A stretch of DNA of 64,000 bases from Sabulibacter ruber. Lineage in GTDB: Bacteria > Bacteroidota > Bacteroidia > Cytophagales > Hymenobacteraceae. Positions 17,369 through 27,375 of this stretch are shown here, piece after piece. Position numbers and translations under genes: made by a program. Positions within the stretch are counted from its first letter, which is position 1; every line of letters starts with the position of its first letter. The stretch is from positions 372,001-436,000 of the forward strand of contig NZ_JAFFID010000003.1 in the NCBI RefSeq assembly GCF_017355955.1, given 5' to 3'. The notes beneath the pieces were generated by a model. It was not told where the DNA came from. It was given only the letters and a program-made list of their open reading frames with translations, and searched no databases.

Positions 17369-18445
17369 TTATTCCAGAATTCTATGAGTTGGCGTAGGAA
17401 ACCCTGGTTGAAATGAGTTCTTCTTCTGTTCCAGGATGGTACAACCAGATAGTTCTTGCGTTTCCTGGATGGCATCTGAGATAATGGCTTCCAGGAAATC
17501 CGGTTCGGCCTGAACCCGCGCATTTATCAGAATAGATAGATGCCTGGTTTCTGGTAAAGCTGTACTGATTTGAGTTTGAGCAACAGAAGCGGTTGTAAAA
17601 CTTATCTTCTCTTGCGCAAGACCGGTATTGATCAAGAATTTAAGATGCCCAATGGAAAGCTCATTTTCTTTGATTCCGGCATGGATTCTGTAAATTAACC
17701 CAATTCCAATTTCAACGGCATTGCTTTCAGTTGAAAAGATTTCAATCTCCTGATCTACCCACGCCAGTAGCGCTTCTCCTGCTCCATATACCTCATAATC
17801 AATATCAAGCGAGGTGCGTTTACTGGTAAGCTCAAACTCCAGAAGCCCTCTCAACCAATTCTGGATACTTTTACTGTCTAGTGAATTCTGATAAAGAATC
17901 TGCTTGTGCTGGTACTTTTTCTCTACCAGCTGTTTCAGTTCCTGCAGCTGGGTGGGGGAAAGGAGATCCACTTTATTGATTACCAAAAGATCAGCTTCTT
18001 CCAGTTGCTTTTTGTAGATATAACTCACACTATCGGCAAAAAGCCTTGAGCTTTGAAGCAACGTTGGCAAGACCCGGGCATCTGCAAAAACCGATACCAC
18101 CACTTCTATTTCTGGGCGGTATTGAGACAAGGGTTTTACAATGGTGGCGATCAGATCGGTACATGAACCTACCGATTCGGCGAAAATTATTTCTGCACTG
18201 TTCTCCTCTTTCAGGGAATAAAGGTTTGAGTCAAGTTGGTCATAATTACAACAGAAACAGCCGTTGGTCACTTCCAGAGTAGGCACGTTTGCTCCTTTCA
18301 TGAACCCACTATCCACCAACTGATCTCCCTGGTCATTGGTGATTACCCCTACTTTTATGCCATTGCTAAGCAACTCAGAACAGGCTTTTTGAATTGCGGT
18401 TGTTTTTCCGCTGCCTAGAAATCCGCCAACCAGATACAGTTTCAT
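17369..18445 (-). CDS. COG0523 (CobW/ZNG-type) GTP-dependent metallochaperone
   Basis: This cytoplasmic G3E GTPase has 358 residues. Walker A GGFLGSGKTT sits at the very N terminus, TNDQGDQLVDSG follows at about 36-48, the metal-binding CxCC motif appears in TNGCFCCNYDQLD (about 60-72), FAESVGSC is the Walker B region, and NKVD is the base-recognition motif. The C-terminal half is divergent and lacks the usual His-rich linker. Family members deliver Zn, Co or other metals to client proteins. It heads the GTPase-aquaporin-SlyD cassette and lies just after a hairpin that closes susCD, so this cassette looks like an independent unit inserted in PUL 1. Confidence 0.88.
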   Translation of the reverse strand: MKLYLVGGFLGSGKTTAIQKACSELLSNGIKVGVITNDQGDQLVDSGFMKGANVPTLEVTNGCFCCNYDQLDSNLYSLKEENSAEIIFAESVGSCTDLIATIVKPLSQYRPEIEVVVSVFADARVLPTLLQSSRLFADSVSYIYKKQLEEADLLVINKVDLLSPTQLQELKQLVEKKYQHKQILYQNSLDSKSIQNWLRGLLEFELTSKRTSLDIDYEVYGAGEALLAWVDQEIEIFSTESNAVEIGIGLIYRIHAGIKENELSIGHLKFLINTGLAQEKISFTTASVAQTQISTALPETRHLSILINARVQAEPDFLEAIISDAIQETQELSGCTILEQKKNSFQPGFPTPTHRILE

Positions 18446-18462
18446 ACCTACAGTTTCTTTTT

Positions 18463-18513
18463 AGAAGCTAAGCGACCATCTCTTATGATAAAGCTATGTA
18501 TCGCTCAGCTTCT
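18463..18513 (-). terminator. Hairpin after the susC-susD unit
   Basis: AGAAGCTAAGCGA pairs with TCGCTCAGCTTCT (one mismatch, 25-nt loop), 36 bp after the SusD stop. It separates the glycan-uptake pair from the GTPase cassette. The T-tract is weak, so termination is inferred. Confidence 0.5.
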
Positions 18514-18548
18514 GATTCAATGATTAACTTCCAACACTAAGATTAAAC

Positions 18549-20354
18549 TTACCAGCCAGGGTTTTGCACAAGCTCAAAGTTCTTGTTGATCTCTGCAATT
18601 TGTAATGGCCACAGATAGTGCTTAGGGGCTTGGAATACCCTGTTTTCAATAATCACCCTGTTATAGAAAGCAGGATCTTTAAGGTTATTCCCGGCCAGGA
18701 TGTTCATCCCATGGATTGGTTTATTGTCAATATTTTCGGCTATTTTCCACCTTCTGGTATCAAAGTACCGATGAGCTTCAAAGGCTAACTCAATTCTTCT
18801 TTCATGCCTGATCCGTTCACGCATTTGCTCTTTAGACAACCCTGCAGGTAGTCCTGGCAACCCGGCCCGTTCCCGGATGCGGTTTACATACGTATACACA
18901 TCGGCTACCGGGCCTTGGGCTTCGTTTAGGGCTTCGGCATAGTTCAGGTAAAGCTCTCCTACTCTAAAGAAGATCCAGGATCTTAATGCAAACCTATCCT
19001 GGAAGGTAACGGAGTTAGGATCTACCATTTTTCTCATCAGGTAACCTGAAATGTTGTAGTCAGAACCTCCTCTTGATCGTCCGTCAAGCCCCGTGTTCCA
19101 GAATTCCAGTCTTCTGCCTTTCCACATAGAGCCGCTGAAGCTGATATTGGCGTAGAAACGGGGCTCTCTGTTTACATACATGTTGCTCACATCTGTTGGA
19201 TAATAGCCTTTGGGGTGAGCAGTAGTGGAAAAACCCTGTTCTGTATAACCTGAGTTAGGGTTGATGTTTGGTGAACCATCTGGGTTATAGCCCAGGATGG
19301 GCGATTCTCCGTTAGCCATCTGATAGGCATCCACATGCTCCTGGGTTGGGCACAGGATGGAAAACCCGCCGTGGCTCAATGGGTTGGCTTGCCGTTCAAA
19401 GTGACCATAGAAACCCAGGTTACGGGCAAAAAGCACTTCATCATTCCAATTGCGCATGAACAGTTCCAGGTAACTGGTTACCGGATCATTGTTGGCTGCC
19501 TTGTATAGGGTGTACCCTCCTCCTTCCACCATATCAATCGCTTCTTTGGCGGCCTGTGCGGCGGCATTCCACTTCTCAGGTTTGTATGCCTGGGGGAACA
19601 GGAGCGTACCGTCATCATTTTTCAGGGCTCTGAACTCAGCAGGAACATTCTCATTGTACAGCGGACTTGCTGCATACAATAAAACTCTGGCTTTCAAGGC
19701 CACTGCGGCGGCTTTGGTTGCCCGTCCCACCATTGGGCCTGTGTTGCGCATAGGTAAAGTTTGAGCAGCTTTATCACATTCCTGGGCGATGAAGTTGACC
19801 ACCTCCTCTAAAGGCTGACGGCGGATGGCATCAAATTCTTCATCTACTCCCCAAGTGCGGTTCATGATTGGAATTGGTCCATGGATCCGCATGATGAAGA
19901 AATGGTAGAAGGCACGCAGGAATGTGGCTTCTCCTATCCACCGTTGCCGGTCTTCCTCGGTGAACCCCTGTACCAAGGGCACCTTATGCACATTATCTAA
20001 AAAGATGTTCAGCTTTCTGATTCCTTCATAGTTGAATCCCCAGATATCTGGCACGGTATAGTCAGAGTTCCAGGCCCCTGAATTCAGCAAATGAGCATAA
20101 GCACCCTTATAGGTTATCTCCATCTCATCTGAAGCGCCGGTAAAAGGATTTCTGGCGGGCCAATCGGCAGGGTTCATCATTTCTGGCAGATTGAAGTAGG
20201 CCGAGGTAAGAAAACTCTCAGCGTACTGTCTTTCAGCAAAAACCTCATCTAAGGTTAAATCTTCCTCCGGTCCTTTATCTAAAAAGTCTTGCTCACAGGA
20301 CATTGCCAGAAGTATCAACAAAGAAAGAGCAAGCGATATGATTTTACTTTTCAT
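18549..20354 (-). CDS. SusD/RagB-family glycan-binding lipoprotein (PUL 1)
   Basis: This outer-membrane surface lipoprotein has 601 residues and lipobox ending in LLAMSC. SusD features include an N-terminal FLDKGPEEDLTLDEVF, TPR-like helices (GEATFLRAFYHFFIMRIHG; RATKAAAVALKARVLLYAASPLYN) and the C-terminal RIRHERRIELAFEAHRYFDT motif typical of the family. It caps the SusC barrel encoded 22 bp upstream (20377-23568) and delivers oligosaccharide. Transcription with susC from the promoter carrying operators at 23819 and 24134 is expected. Ligand identity is unknown from sequence; context suggests a D-arabinose-containing glycan. Confidence 0.95.
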   Translation of the reverse strand: MKSKIISLALSLLILLAMSCEQDFLDKGPEEDLTLDEVFAERQYAESFLTSAYFNLPEMMNPADWPARNPFTGASDEMEITYKGAYAHLLNSGAWNSDYTVPDIWGFNYEGIRKLNIFLDNVHKVPLVQGFTEEDRQRWIGEATFLRAFYHFFIMRIHGPIPIMNRTWGVDEEFDAIRRQPLEEVVNFIAQECDKAAQTLPMRNTGPMVGRATKAAAVALKARVLLYAASPLYNENVPAEFRALKNDDGTLLFPQAYKPEKWNAAAQAAKEAIDMVEGGGYTLYKAANNDPVTSYLELFMRNWNDEVLFARNLGFYGHFERQANPLSHGGFSILCPTQEHVDAYQMANGESPILGYNPDGSPNINPNSGYTEQGFSTTAHPKGYYPTDVSNMYVNREPRFYANISFSGSMWKGRRLEFWNTGLDGRSRGGSDYNISGYLMRKMVDPNSVTFQDRFALRSWIFFRVGELYLNYAEALNEAQGPVADVYTYVNRIRERAGLPGLPAGLSKEQMRERIRHERRIELAFEAHRYFDTRRWKIAENIDNKPIHGMNILAGNNLKDPAFYNRVIIENRVFQAPKHYLWPLQIAEINKNFELVQNPGW

Positions 20355-20376
20355 GTCTGATTTCTTAATGATTGTA

Positions 20377-23300
20377 CTAGAAGGTCACCTGTGCACCAAA
20401 ATTTATCACTCTCTGTAGCGGATAGCCACCTGTTCCATAATTTGACTCAGGATCAATCACCTTTATTTTATCCCAGGTGTACAGGTTAGTACCGTTTATA
20501 AAGATTCTGGCATCGCTTAGCTTAATCTTATCCAGGAAAGGTTTTGGAACATTGTAAGCTACTTCGGCATTCTTCAGCCTTAAATAGCTGGCATCCTGCA
20601 GATAATGGGTGCTACTACGATAGTTGTTTCTGTTTTCAGCGGTAATCACGCCTGGATATTTTGCATTTGGGTTCTGCGGAGTCCAACGGTTATCATAGTA
20701 CTCCCGCAAGATATTGTAGGTACCCATTCCCAGTTCAAAGGCGTACATAGAAGGGCCATCCACGAAGAGACTGGTATTGGCTACTCCTGAGAAAAACACG
20801 CTGATTTCAAAGGCTTTGTACCCCAGGGTTCCTCCCATTCCATACATAATTTCCGGCGTTCTAGGGTGACCAATAGCAACCTGGTCGTAGGTGTCAATCA
20901 CGCCATCTTCGTTTACATCTTTGTATTTGATATCACCAGGCCTTACAACATCCATAAAGGTCTGTCTTGGGCTGTTGGCTATGTCTTCCTGATCTCTAAA
21001 CAAGCCAAGGGATATCAACCCGAAGGGCTGGTCTATTCTTTGCCCTTCTCTAGCCAGGTAAGGATACTTAGGAGTGGGTTCATCATTTTCTATCACCTTG
21101 TTTCTGGAAAAGGTGAAATTTGAATTCAATGAATAGTAGAAGCCATTGGTGGTGGAGTTCCTGATGGTCAACTGGGCATCAAACCCTTGGTTTTTCACTT
21201 TCCCGATATTCGCGAAAGGAACAATCCAGGGGTAAATACCTACTACTTGCAGCACGTCTCTTCTCTGAAGAAGAATTCCTTCCCTGTTTTCTCTAAATGC
21301 ATCAACTTGTAGGGCCACCTTTCCATTGAACAGCTCCAGATCCATTCCCAGGTTTGTTTTGGTAGAGACCTCCCAAGTCACATTTGGGTTACCAATCAAT
21401 GCCTCATCAAACCCCTGGAAAAAAGCCATATTCTCCCCAAACAGGTAGCTTTGCCCTGCGCGGTTGATGGTTGTGTTGTAAATAAACCGTGGACCAATTT
21501 GATCGTTTCCAACCTGCCCGTGTGAGGCCCGGAATTTTAGGTGATTAACGAAATCAAGTTTCCAGAACTTTTCTCCTGAAACAATCCAGCCTGCAGCCAC
21601 AGAGGGGAAAAACCCAAACCGTTTACCTCTTGGGAAGTTCTCAGAACCGTTATAGCCCATGTTGAACTCCAGCAAGTATCTTTCATCAAATCCATAAGTA
21701 AATCTACCTGCAAAGCCTTCACGTCTGTAAGGAAGATTAGCGGTTGATGTAATACCAGGACGAATAAGGTCTATGTATTCCCGCCGGTTGTACAGGGCTA
21801 AACCTGTCAAAGCATGTTTCCCAAAGCTTCTGTCATAATTAGCCGAAGCTTCATAATAAACTGCCCTGTTAGCGTAGTTCAAAACATTGAAACCAAGAGG
21901 AGATTCTTCTCTGATAGTGGTATAAAGGTCATTCCCCTGGTCGTCTTTACCTCTGTATTGGCGCAATTCATAAGCTTTGAACCGATCAATTGCAGCCTGG
22001 TAATAATGGTCATAGGCGAACCTACCCTGTACAGAAAGCCCCGGGGTTACTAAAGAAGATAGATCCCAACGTGTTCCAAAAGTTCCTTGTAAGGTGTTGT
22101 GGTCCTGCACCGTGTACCCAGATTGGGTAGATTGGCCATAAGGGTTTTCCCCTAGCCAGGCGGCCCCTCCTCCAAGTGATCCATCTGGATTAAACACCGG
22201 ATACTGGATAGGTGATATTATTCTCAACGCATTGAATATTCCTCCTGCGGGTACCCCCGGATAATTCCCATGTCTAATGATTCCTCCTAACCCCAGTTCC
22301 ATACTGAGGCTTTTTGAAAGGGTAATATCTACATTAGAGCGAAAGTTGTACCTCTTGATCTGAGCATTTGTCTGGTAGGTATTTCGTTCATCTTCTTTGT
22401 AGATACCATTCTGTAAGGTGTACCCTACGTTGGTATAATACCTTACCACATCTCCCCCTCCTACTATGCTTAAGTTATTGATAGTTTGAAAAGTATTCTT
22501 CTTCAGAACCTGATCTACCCAATCTACATTTGGATACAAATAAGGATCTGATCCGGTACGAAACTTGTCTAACTCTGCCTCTGAATAACGTGGAGCCTTA
22601 CCTTCATTAACCAAAGCCTCATTGATGAGGTTTGCATATTCAGGACCAGTGATATAGTCTGGAAGTCTCATGGCGGTGAGCATGGCAGACTCGGTTCTGA
22701 AGGTGATCTTTGGTTTACCCTTCACTCCTCTTTTGGTAGTAATGAGAATTACTCCGTTAGCTCCCCGTACCCCGTAAACGGCAGTGGCAGAGGCATCTTT
22801 CAAGATGGAAAAGCTCTCCACCTCTTGCGCATTGATACTGTTAATATCCCTTTCCACCCCATCAATCAGGATTAAGGGAGCACGATTCACCCAGGTTCCC
22901 AGGCCTCTAATGTAGATTTGGGCTGCATCAAAGCCTGGTTCGCCAGAAGCCTGCCGGGTTACAATACCAGGTAGCCGCCCTCCTATGGCATTGGATAAAG
23001 AGGGCGTGGCCGTTTGCTGCAACTCTGTGGTGCTAACTGTGGAAACTGCGCCTGTTACAGATACTTTCTTCTGGGTACCAAACCCTACTACCACTACTTC
23101 CTCTAAGGCTTTTGCATCAGGACGCATGGTTACATTGAGAACAGCCTGGTTTCTTACAACGCTGGAAGCAATAGGAACTTCCTGAGGCTCGTACCCGATC
23201 ATGGTGATAATCAAGACCCCTTTCTCATCTGGAACCGATAATTCAAAGCTGCCATTGGCATCTGTGGCAGTAGCAATAGTAGAACCTTTCAACAACACAG

Positions 23301-23568
23301 TAACCCCGGGAAGTGGTCCGCCTTTCTCATCTGTTACTTTGCCGGTAATGGAGATTGGAGCTGCAACAGCCCCGGTTTTTGAGTGAAGATCTGCGTTTTC
23401 ACTGGCGGCCTTTGACAGATAAGGATTTTCTAACTTAGATTCAGAGAGGGTTTTAGTGGATAAGCTTTCGGCCTGTACTGTTACAATACCCACACAGGGG
23501 TACAACAATATCAATTTTAGAAGCTTCTTACCCAGCGGTTTTGAAAAGCGTTTGTAAATGTATCCCAT
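20377..23568 (-). CDS. SusC/RagA-family TonB-dependent receptor (PUL 1)
   Basis: This full-length receptor has 1063 residues. A signal-like N terminus is followed by a carboxypeptidase-D-like module (ISITGKVTDEKGGPLPGVTV, about 73-150), a TonB-box-like ALEEVVVVGFGTQKK, the plug (YIRGLGTWVNRAPLILIDGV; TAVYGVRGANGVILITTKRG) and a beta-barrel ending in VINFGAQVTF, whose terminal Phe is the outer-membrane assembly signal. It imports oligosaccharides with the SusD encoded next. The 851-bp upstream gap carries two LacI-type palindromes, so induction by the PUL 1 sugar is likely. It is only distantly similar to the truncated receptor at 1-2398, so the locus has two separate uptake systems. Confidence 0.96.
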   Translation of the reverse strand: MGYIYKRFSKPLGKKLLKLILLYPCVGIVTVQAESLSTKTLSESKLENPYLSKAASENADLHSKTGAVAAPISITGKVTDEKGGPLPGVTVLLKGSTIATATDANGSFELSVPDEKGVLIITMIGYEPQEVPIASSVVRNQAVLNVTMRPDAKALEEVVVVGFGTQKKVSVTGAVSTVSTTELQQTATPSLSNAIGGRLPGIVTRQASGEPGFDAAQIYIRGLGTWVNRAPLILIDGVERDINSINAQEVESFSILKDASATAVYGVRGANGVILITTKRGVKGKPKITFRTESAMLTAMRLPDYITGPEYANLINEALVNEGKAPRYSEAELDKFRTGSDPYLYPNVDWVDQVLKKNTFQTINNLSIVGGGDVVRYYTNVGYTLQNGIYKEDERNTYQTNAQIKRYNFRSNVDITLSKSLSMELGLGGIIRHGNYPGVPAGGIFNALRIISPIQYPVFNPDGSLGGGAAWLGENPYGQSTQSGYTVQDHNTLQGTFGTRWDLSSLVTPGLSVQGRFAYDHYYQAAIDRFKAYELRQYRGKDDQGNDLYTTIREESPLGFNVLNYANRAVYYEASANYDRSFGKHALTGLALYNRREYIDLIRPGITSTANLPYRREGFAGRFTYGFDERYLLEFNMGYNGSENFPRGKRFGFFPSVAAGWIVSGEKFWKLDFVNHLKFRASHGQVGNDQIGPRFIYNTTINRAGQSYLFGENMAFFQGFDEALIGNPNVTWEVSTKTNLGMDLELFNGKVALQVDAFRENREGILLQRRDVLQVVGIYPWIVPFANIGKVKNQGFDAQLTIRNSTTNGFYYSLNSNFTFSRNKVIENDEPTPKYPYLAREGQRIDQPFGLISLGLFRDQEDIANSPRQTFMDVVRPGDIKYKDVNEDGVIDTYDQVAIGHPRTPEIMYGMGGTLGYKAFEISVFFSGVANTSLFVDGPSMYAFELGMGTYNILREYYDNRWTPQNPNAKYPGVITAENRNNYRSSTHYLQDASYLRLKNAEVAYNVPKPFLDKIKLSDARIFINGTNLYTWDKIKVIDPESNYGTGGYPLQRVINFGAQVTF

Positions 23569-23818
23569 ATAAACTTTTTAGATTATTTAAATACTACCTA
23601 AGCAAATACTTAAGAAAACTATGCTTCCAGTTAGATAGCCGGCACCCTTCCCCACAGGAACTTTACCTTTATCAAATGCACTCCTTCCCATCTCGCTGGA
23701 TTTACTCCACTCTAATATTCAAGCTACTTAGTTGGGGTAAGCCTTAAAGCTCCCCACACAGCACTTTAGGGAGCCTTCATACTTATATAAATCTTATTCG
23801 AATTATAACTTTATCTTT

Positions 23819-23830
23819 TTAATCGTTTAA
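23819..23830. promoter_or_regulatory. LacI-type operator upstream of susC, proximal
   Basis: TTAATCGTTTAA, followed by C, lies 251 bp before the susC start. It is identical to the lacI-proximal site at 13471. Confidence 0.7.
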
Positions 23831-24133
23831 CTAAAATATTCGGTTTAAAGCCTACATTTTGAATTTTAAATGAACTATAAAGTGGAAATGAATAGTAATA
23901 GATAATCAGCCAAGCAGAGCATTAGCTTGCAAATCCTTGATCTGTAATGCAAGAATCTGATTGATTAGAAGTGGCTTTTTAGCCTTGTACTGCTTAAACA
24001 CTCAATTTCTGCAAAAATGTAGTTGTGTATTCTAAGGTACAGTTAGCACAGCCGCCTCTACATTGGCAAACCCTTAATTAACACAGGAAATTTAAACGCC
24101 TTAAAATTAAATTCCTAATGTTTTACTACTTTA

Positions 24134-24145
24134 TTTATCGATTAA
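24134..24145. promoter_or_regulatory. LacI-type operator upstream of susC, distal
   Basis: TTTATCGATTAA differs by one base from the perfect core, with the right half intact. It lies 315 bp from the proximal site, a spacing compatible with DNA looping. Confidence 0.6.
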
Positions 24146-24239
24146 CCAAAAGCTATCTAAAAGACAAAGATCCTGCTTTAATAACTTGTAAATAATAGAT
24201 GCAAATGAGAAGGTTATTAAGCTGAAGGAAGTTATCCAA

Positions 24240-24281
24240 GATATTCTCCTGCACCTCTGTTGAGAAGCACAGGAGAATATC
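24240..24281 (-). terminator. Hairpin after the GH116 gene
   Basis: GATATTCTCCTG pairs perfectly with CAGGAGAATATC around an 18-nt loop, about 139 bp past the GH116 stop. There is no pronounced T-run. Confidence 0.5.
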
Positions 24282-24321
24282 CTGAATTAATTATTAGTAC
24301 AACACGCTTGGGTTCAGATGT

Positions 24322-24357
24322 GTTTTATGGCTAACTTGAAAAAAACAGCCCCAAAAC
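24322..24357. repeat. 36-bp inverted repeat, copy 4
   Basis: The copy begins GTTTTATGGCTAAC and ends ACAGCCCCAAAAC. It lies 62 bp after the GH116 stop. Confidence 0.75.
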
Positions 24358-24419
24358 CCACTTTAACCACAAAGGCTTAAACTTTAAGTTATAGCCCAAG
24401 CACGAGGCATTGGAATAAC

Positions 24420-27047
24420 TTATCCTAATCTGGCGGACTTACCGGAAACAAGCACTTTCTTCACGGGAATCTTGCCGTGCACCACTGAAAGGGTAGGCTT
24501 GCCTCCTTTCAGACTAACTGTGCCGTAACCCGTGTTGGTGGAGATAAAGGAAGTGAAATCCCCTACTTTAGAATCAATGTACAAGGTGTCATCAACGGCA
24601 TCGTAGCGCACGCCTGTGAGTCCCTGTAGCATCCCGTAGCTAGACATGGCTCTTGCGTACCAGCTACCGCATTCATACTCATTGAAAGGATTCCGGACCC
24701 GCCCGTCGTACCTGTTCCGGCAGGCTTTGACAATATCGAGCCCCTCTTTTACCTGGCCTTGCAGCATTAAGTGTGAGGCAACCTGGTACTCTATTCCGGT
24801 CCAGACTTCATTGCTATACACGAAGGGTAGGGATAACATACCGCCTTTGGGCCAGGAGCATAAAAGCAAGCCTGCTTCATTCCCCATTGCGTAAGTAGGT
24901 CGTTGGGGGTTGACGTGGTCGCTTAAGTCGTTTTTAAGGTTGTATTTATGAACGGCCAGCAAATGGTTCCTGGTTTTCTGCGCATCAACCGGCTCCTCCA
25001 GTCCGCACATTCTTGCCATCCAACCACCTAGCACCCCGTCTGATAAGCAACCTGACCCGTACTGGTACTTCGGTCCTTCTTTTTTGAGCACCTCCAGGGC
25101 CTCTTCGGTATACTGCGTGTGAAAGGATTGGGCTTTTACGGGATCCGGGGCATTCAACCCTGTCCACTGGATGTCCTGGATGAAGTATTCTCCATCATAA
25201 AGCTTCTCCTCCATGTATTTCTTTCCTTTGTTATAAAGGGAAGTATACTCAGCAACATCCTGCTTCAGGAATTTTCCTATTTCGGAGGTGGCCTTCAAAG
25301 CTCCCAGATAGAAGCTGGTGATCATGCCGTTGGGGCCCCAGAACTCAATATCGTAGGTATTGTGGTGGGGCTCTTCTACTACTCCCTTCTTTTTAGGATC
25401 CCAGGTACGGATGCTGTAGTCCATACTGGTTTTCACCATTGGGTACATTTTCTTTACCCAAGTATTATCACCACTGATGCGCCAGTCGCGGTACACTTTC
25501 ATGATGCCTCCCAACTGACCGTCTGCCGCAGCGTGGAAATCGTGTTTCAGGGGTGAAATTGGTAAATTAGCCCGAAACGCCTGGTGCCCGTCGGCGTTCT
25601 GGTTCTCGCAGAATTCGGTGTGGCGCAGAGTCCTTTCCAGGCCGGGGAAGAGATGCGGCACAGCCTGCGCATAATTCCAGACGTGGGTGCAGGAACCATG
25701 GCAGCAACCCCAATCATCGCTGCAGCCCTCCCAACTCCACATTCTGCCGTCATACTGCCGCATGACGGTGGGCGATTTCAGGATGGTAAGGTTGGCAGCC
25801 ACTGCCTCCATTACCTCGGCCGGAAGGGTGCTGGAATAAAAAGCAGTTGTAAAAGCCTCCGTCTTTTTCCGAAGATCAGCATAATTGTTTCGCCAGTAGG
25901 CTGCCACCTCCTGCACATCTTTGAATTTGCTGCTGTACCAGGGCTTATAGTGAGCCGAGGTATAGTTCTTGTTGATCTCGATTCCCAGATCGGCGGTAGT
26001 TAAACAGGAACCTGATCCGTCCACTTTGTCCCCGAAACGCAGATCAGAATCCGGCACATACCAGGCCATCATTACGTTAATGCTCTTCTCAGCACCTGGT
26101 TGCAGGGAAAACGGAACATACAGAGAGGCACCGGGCGCATCCTTTTCAACCGGAGCATTGGTTTTCACATTGCCTTCTTTGATGGTGTTCCAAACCATGG
26201 TAAGCGGGTCAAACCAGCCTCCCCTGAACCAGCAATGGTCCACTACGGTGTTAGGATCATTGGTGAAGATGGCAAAGTCACCGCTGAAATGTGGTTTTTC
26301 CTTGGTGCCCTCCTGCGAAAGCACAAACCCGTTCTGAATGCCCTTGATAGAGGCTTTTCCACCACCGTGCTGGGGAATGAAGTTTCTGGAGTTGTAAGAG
26401 AAAACACCCTCCACCGGGTTGTTTCCCTTGTTCACGATTCTGTACTCCAGAGCCCCTACCGGAAGACTGGAATTGTCTTCATCTGTTGGCGTGAAAGGAC
26501 TCCAACCCACCAACTGTACTTCCAGCGGTAAATCCTGATCTTTCAGATTGATAGTAGAAAAGGGAAAACGGGCCAGAAACTCTGCACTGCTGTACCTGGG
26601 CAACCCAAAAGTAGCACCATGGGCACCATTACCGGTACCCCGCTGACCAAAAATCTTCCAGTCGGGGACGGGGCCTTCCACCACCTTGGCACCCTTTTCC
26701 AGTCCCTTCACGGCTACGGCAGCAAACATGTTGGGCTCGTGAAAGATCTCGGGTCTGTGCCGGATAGACATATGCGAGATAGCGCCCGTACCTTCCAGGC
26801 AAAACATACCAGCCCCCATCCCCCCAATGGGGAAGGCAACTCTATTCAGATATTCACCCTTATATGATTCATTGAAATTTCGCCTTTGAACAACGTCTTT
26901 CTTACTATCTTCGGCACTGGTTGGGTTTTCGTTCTTCTTTTCAGGAATAGTGGGAGAAGCCAGCAAAGCTCCGGGCATAGTGACGGCGGCCAAACCACTC
27001 ACTCCCAGGTTTTTCAGGAAGGATCGGCGGTTATTTTCTTCTTTCAT
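24420..27047 (-). CDS. GH116-family glycoside hydrolase with Tat signal
   Basis: This exported enzyme has 875 residues. The twin-arginine motif NRRSFLKNLGVSGLAAV implies folded export. A GH116 N-terminal beta-sandwich (FPIGGMGAGMFCLEGTGAISH; about 65-330) precedes the (alpha/alpha)-barrel catalytic domain (about 410-860), with the signature stretch SCTHVWNYAQAVPHLFPGLE and later AMSSYGMLQGLTGVRYD. GH116 contains beta-glucosidases, beta-xylosidases and N-acetylglucosaminidases acting on retained anomers; the sugar here is unknown. Two LacI-type palindromes lie 249 and 329 bp upstream, which places it in PUL 1 and not in the neighbouring fructan locus. It is its own transcription unit. Confidence 0.9.
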   Translation of the reverse strand: MKEENNRRSFLKNLGVSGLAAVTMPGALLASPTIPEKKNENPTSAEDSKKDVVQRRNFNESYKGEYLNRVAFPIGGMGAGMFCLEGTGAISHMSIRHRPEIFHEPNMFAAVAVKGLEKGAKVVEGPVPDWKIFGQRGTGNGAHGATFGLPRYSSAEFLARFPFSTINLKDQDLPLEVQLVGWSPFTPTDEDNSSLPVGALEYRIVNKGNNPVEGVFSYNSRNFIPQHGGGKASIKGIQNGFVLSQEGTKEKPHFSGDFAIFTNDPNTVVDHCWFRGGWFDPLTMVWNTIKEGNVKTNAPVEKDAPGASLYVPFSLQPGAEKSINVMMAWYVPDSDLRFGDKVDGSGSCLTTADLGIEINKNYTSAHYKPWYSSKFKDVQEVAAYWRNNYADLRKKTEAFTTAFYSSTLPAEVMEAVAANLTILKSPTVMRQYDGRMWSWEGCSDDWGCCHGSCTHVWNYAQAVPHLFPGLERTLRHTEFCENQNADGHQAFRANLPISPLKHDFHAAADGQLGGIMKVYRDWRISGDNTWVKKMYPMVKTSMDYSIRTWDPKKKGVVEEPHHNTYDIEFWGPNGMITSFYLGALKATSEIGKFLKQDVAEYTSLYNKGKKYMEEKLYDGEYFIQDIQWTGLNAPDPVKAQSFHTQYTEEALEVLKKEGPKYQYGSGCLSDGVLGGWMARMCGLEEPVDAQKTRNHLLAVHKYNLKNDLSDHVNPQRPTYAMGNEAGLLLCSWPKGGMLSLPFVYSNEVWTGIEYQVASHLMLQGQVKEGLDIVKACRNRYDGRVRNPFNEYECGSWYARAMSSYGMLQGLTGVRYDAVDDTLYIDSKVGDFTSFISTNTGYGTVSLKGGKPTLSVVHGKIPVKKVLVSGKSARLG

Positions 27048-27295
27048 CTGAGTTGAATATATCTAATGAATATTTTAATTGAATGAACATTAGTAGACAC
27101 CTTCCCTGCCCCTCCCAACTTCCTTAGTGCTTAAAATATCCTGAAGCACTTGCATTTCTGCACCCAAACGTGCAGTGGTATGTACCTCACCTCTTCTTAC
27201 AACTCTGCCTTTGGTTGTATGCAGTACCCTCTTTCCTATGGATGCCCTTCCACAGAAGGTGAACGCCTGCAAACTGCCAATAAGAGGCTTAAATT

Positions 27296-27307
27296 TTAAT
27301 CGTTTAA
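27296..27307. promoter_or_regulatory. LacI-type operator upstream of GH116 gene, proximal
   Basis: TTAATCGTTTAA lies 249 bp before the GH116 start and matches the sites at 13471 and 23819 exactly. Confidence 0.7.
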
Positions 27308-27375
27308 CTATACACTAAAAAGTAAAGAGAGGTAGCCTTAACTGGCTAAGAGGAAATACTTGCGTAAATATATAG

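Larger units (their letters stand above)
23569..24419. other. 851-bp regulatory gap upstream of susC
   Basis: No gene was recognised. It holds two LacI-type palindromes (23819 and 24134), a hairpin (24240-24281) and a 36-bp repeat (24322-24357), the last two belonging to the 3' side of the GH116 gene. Confidence 0.6.
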
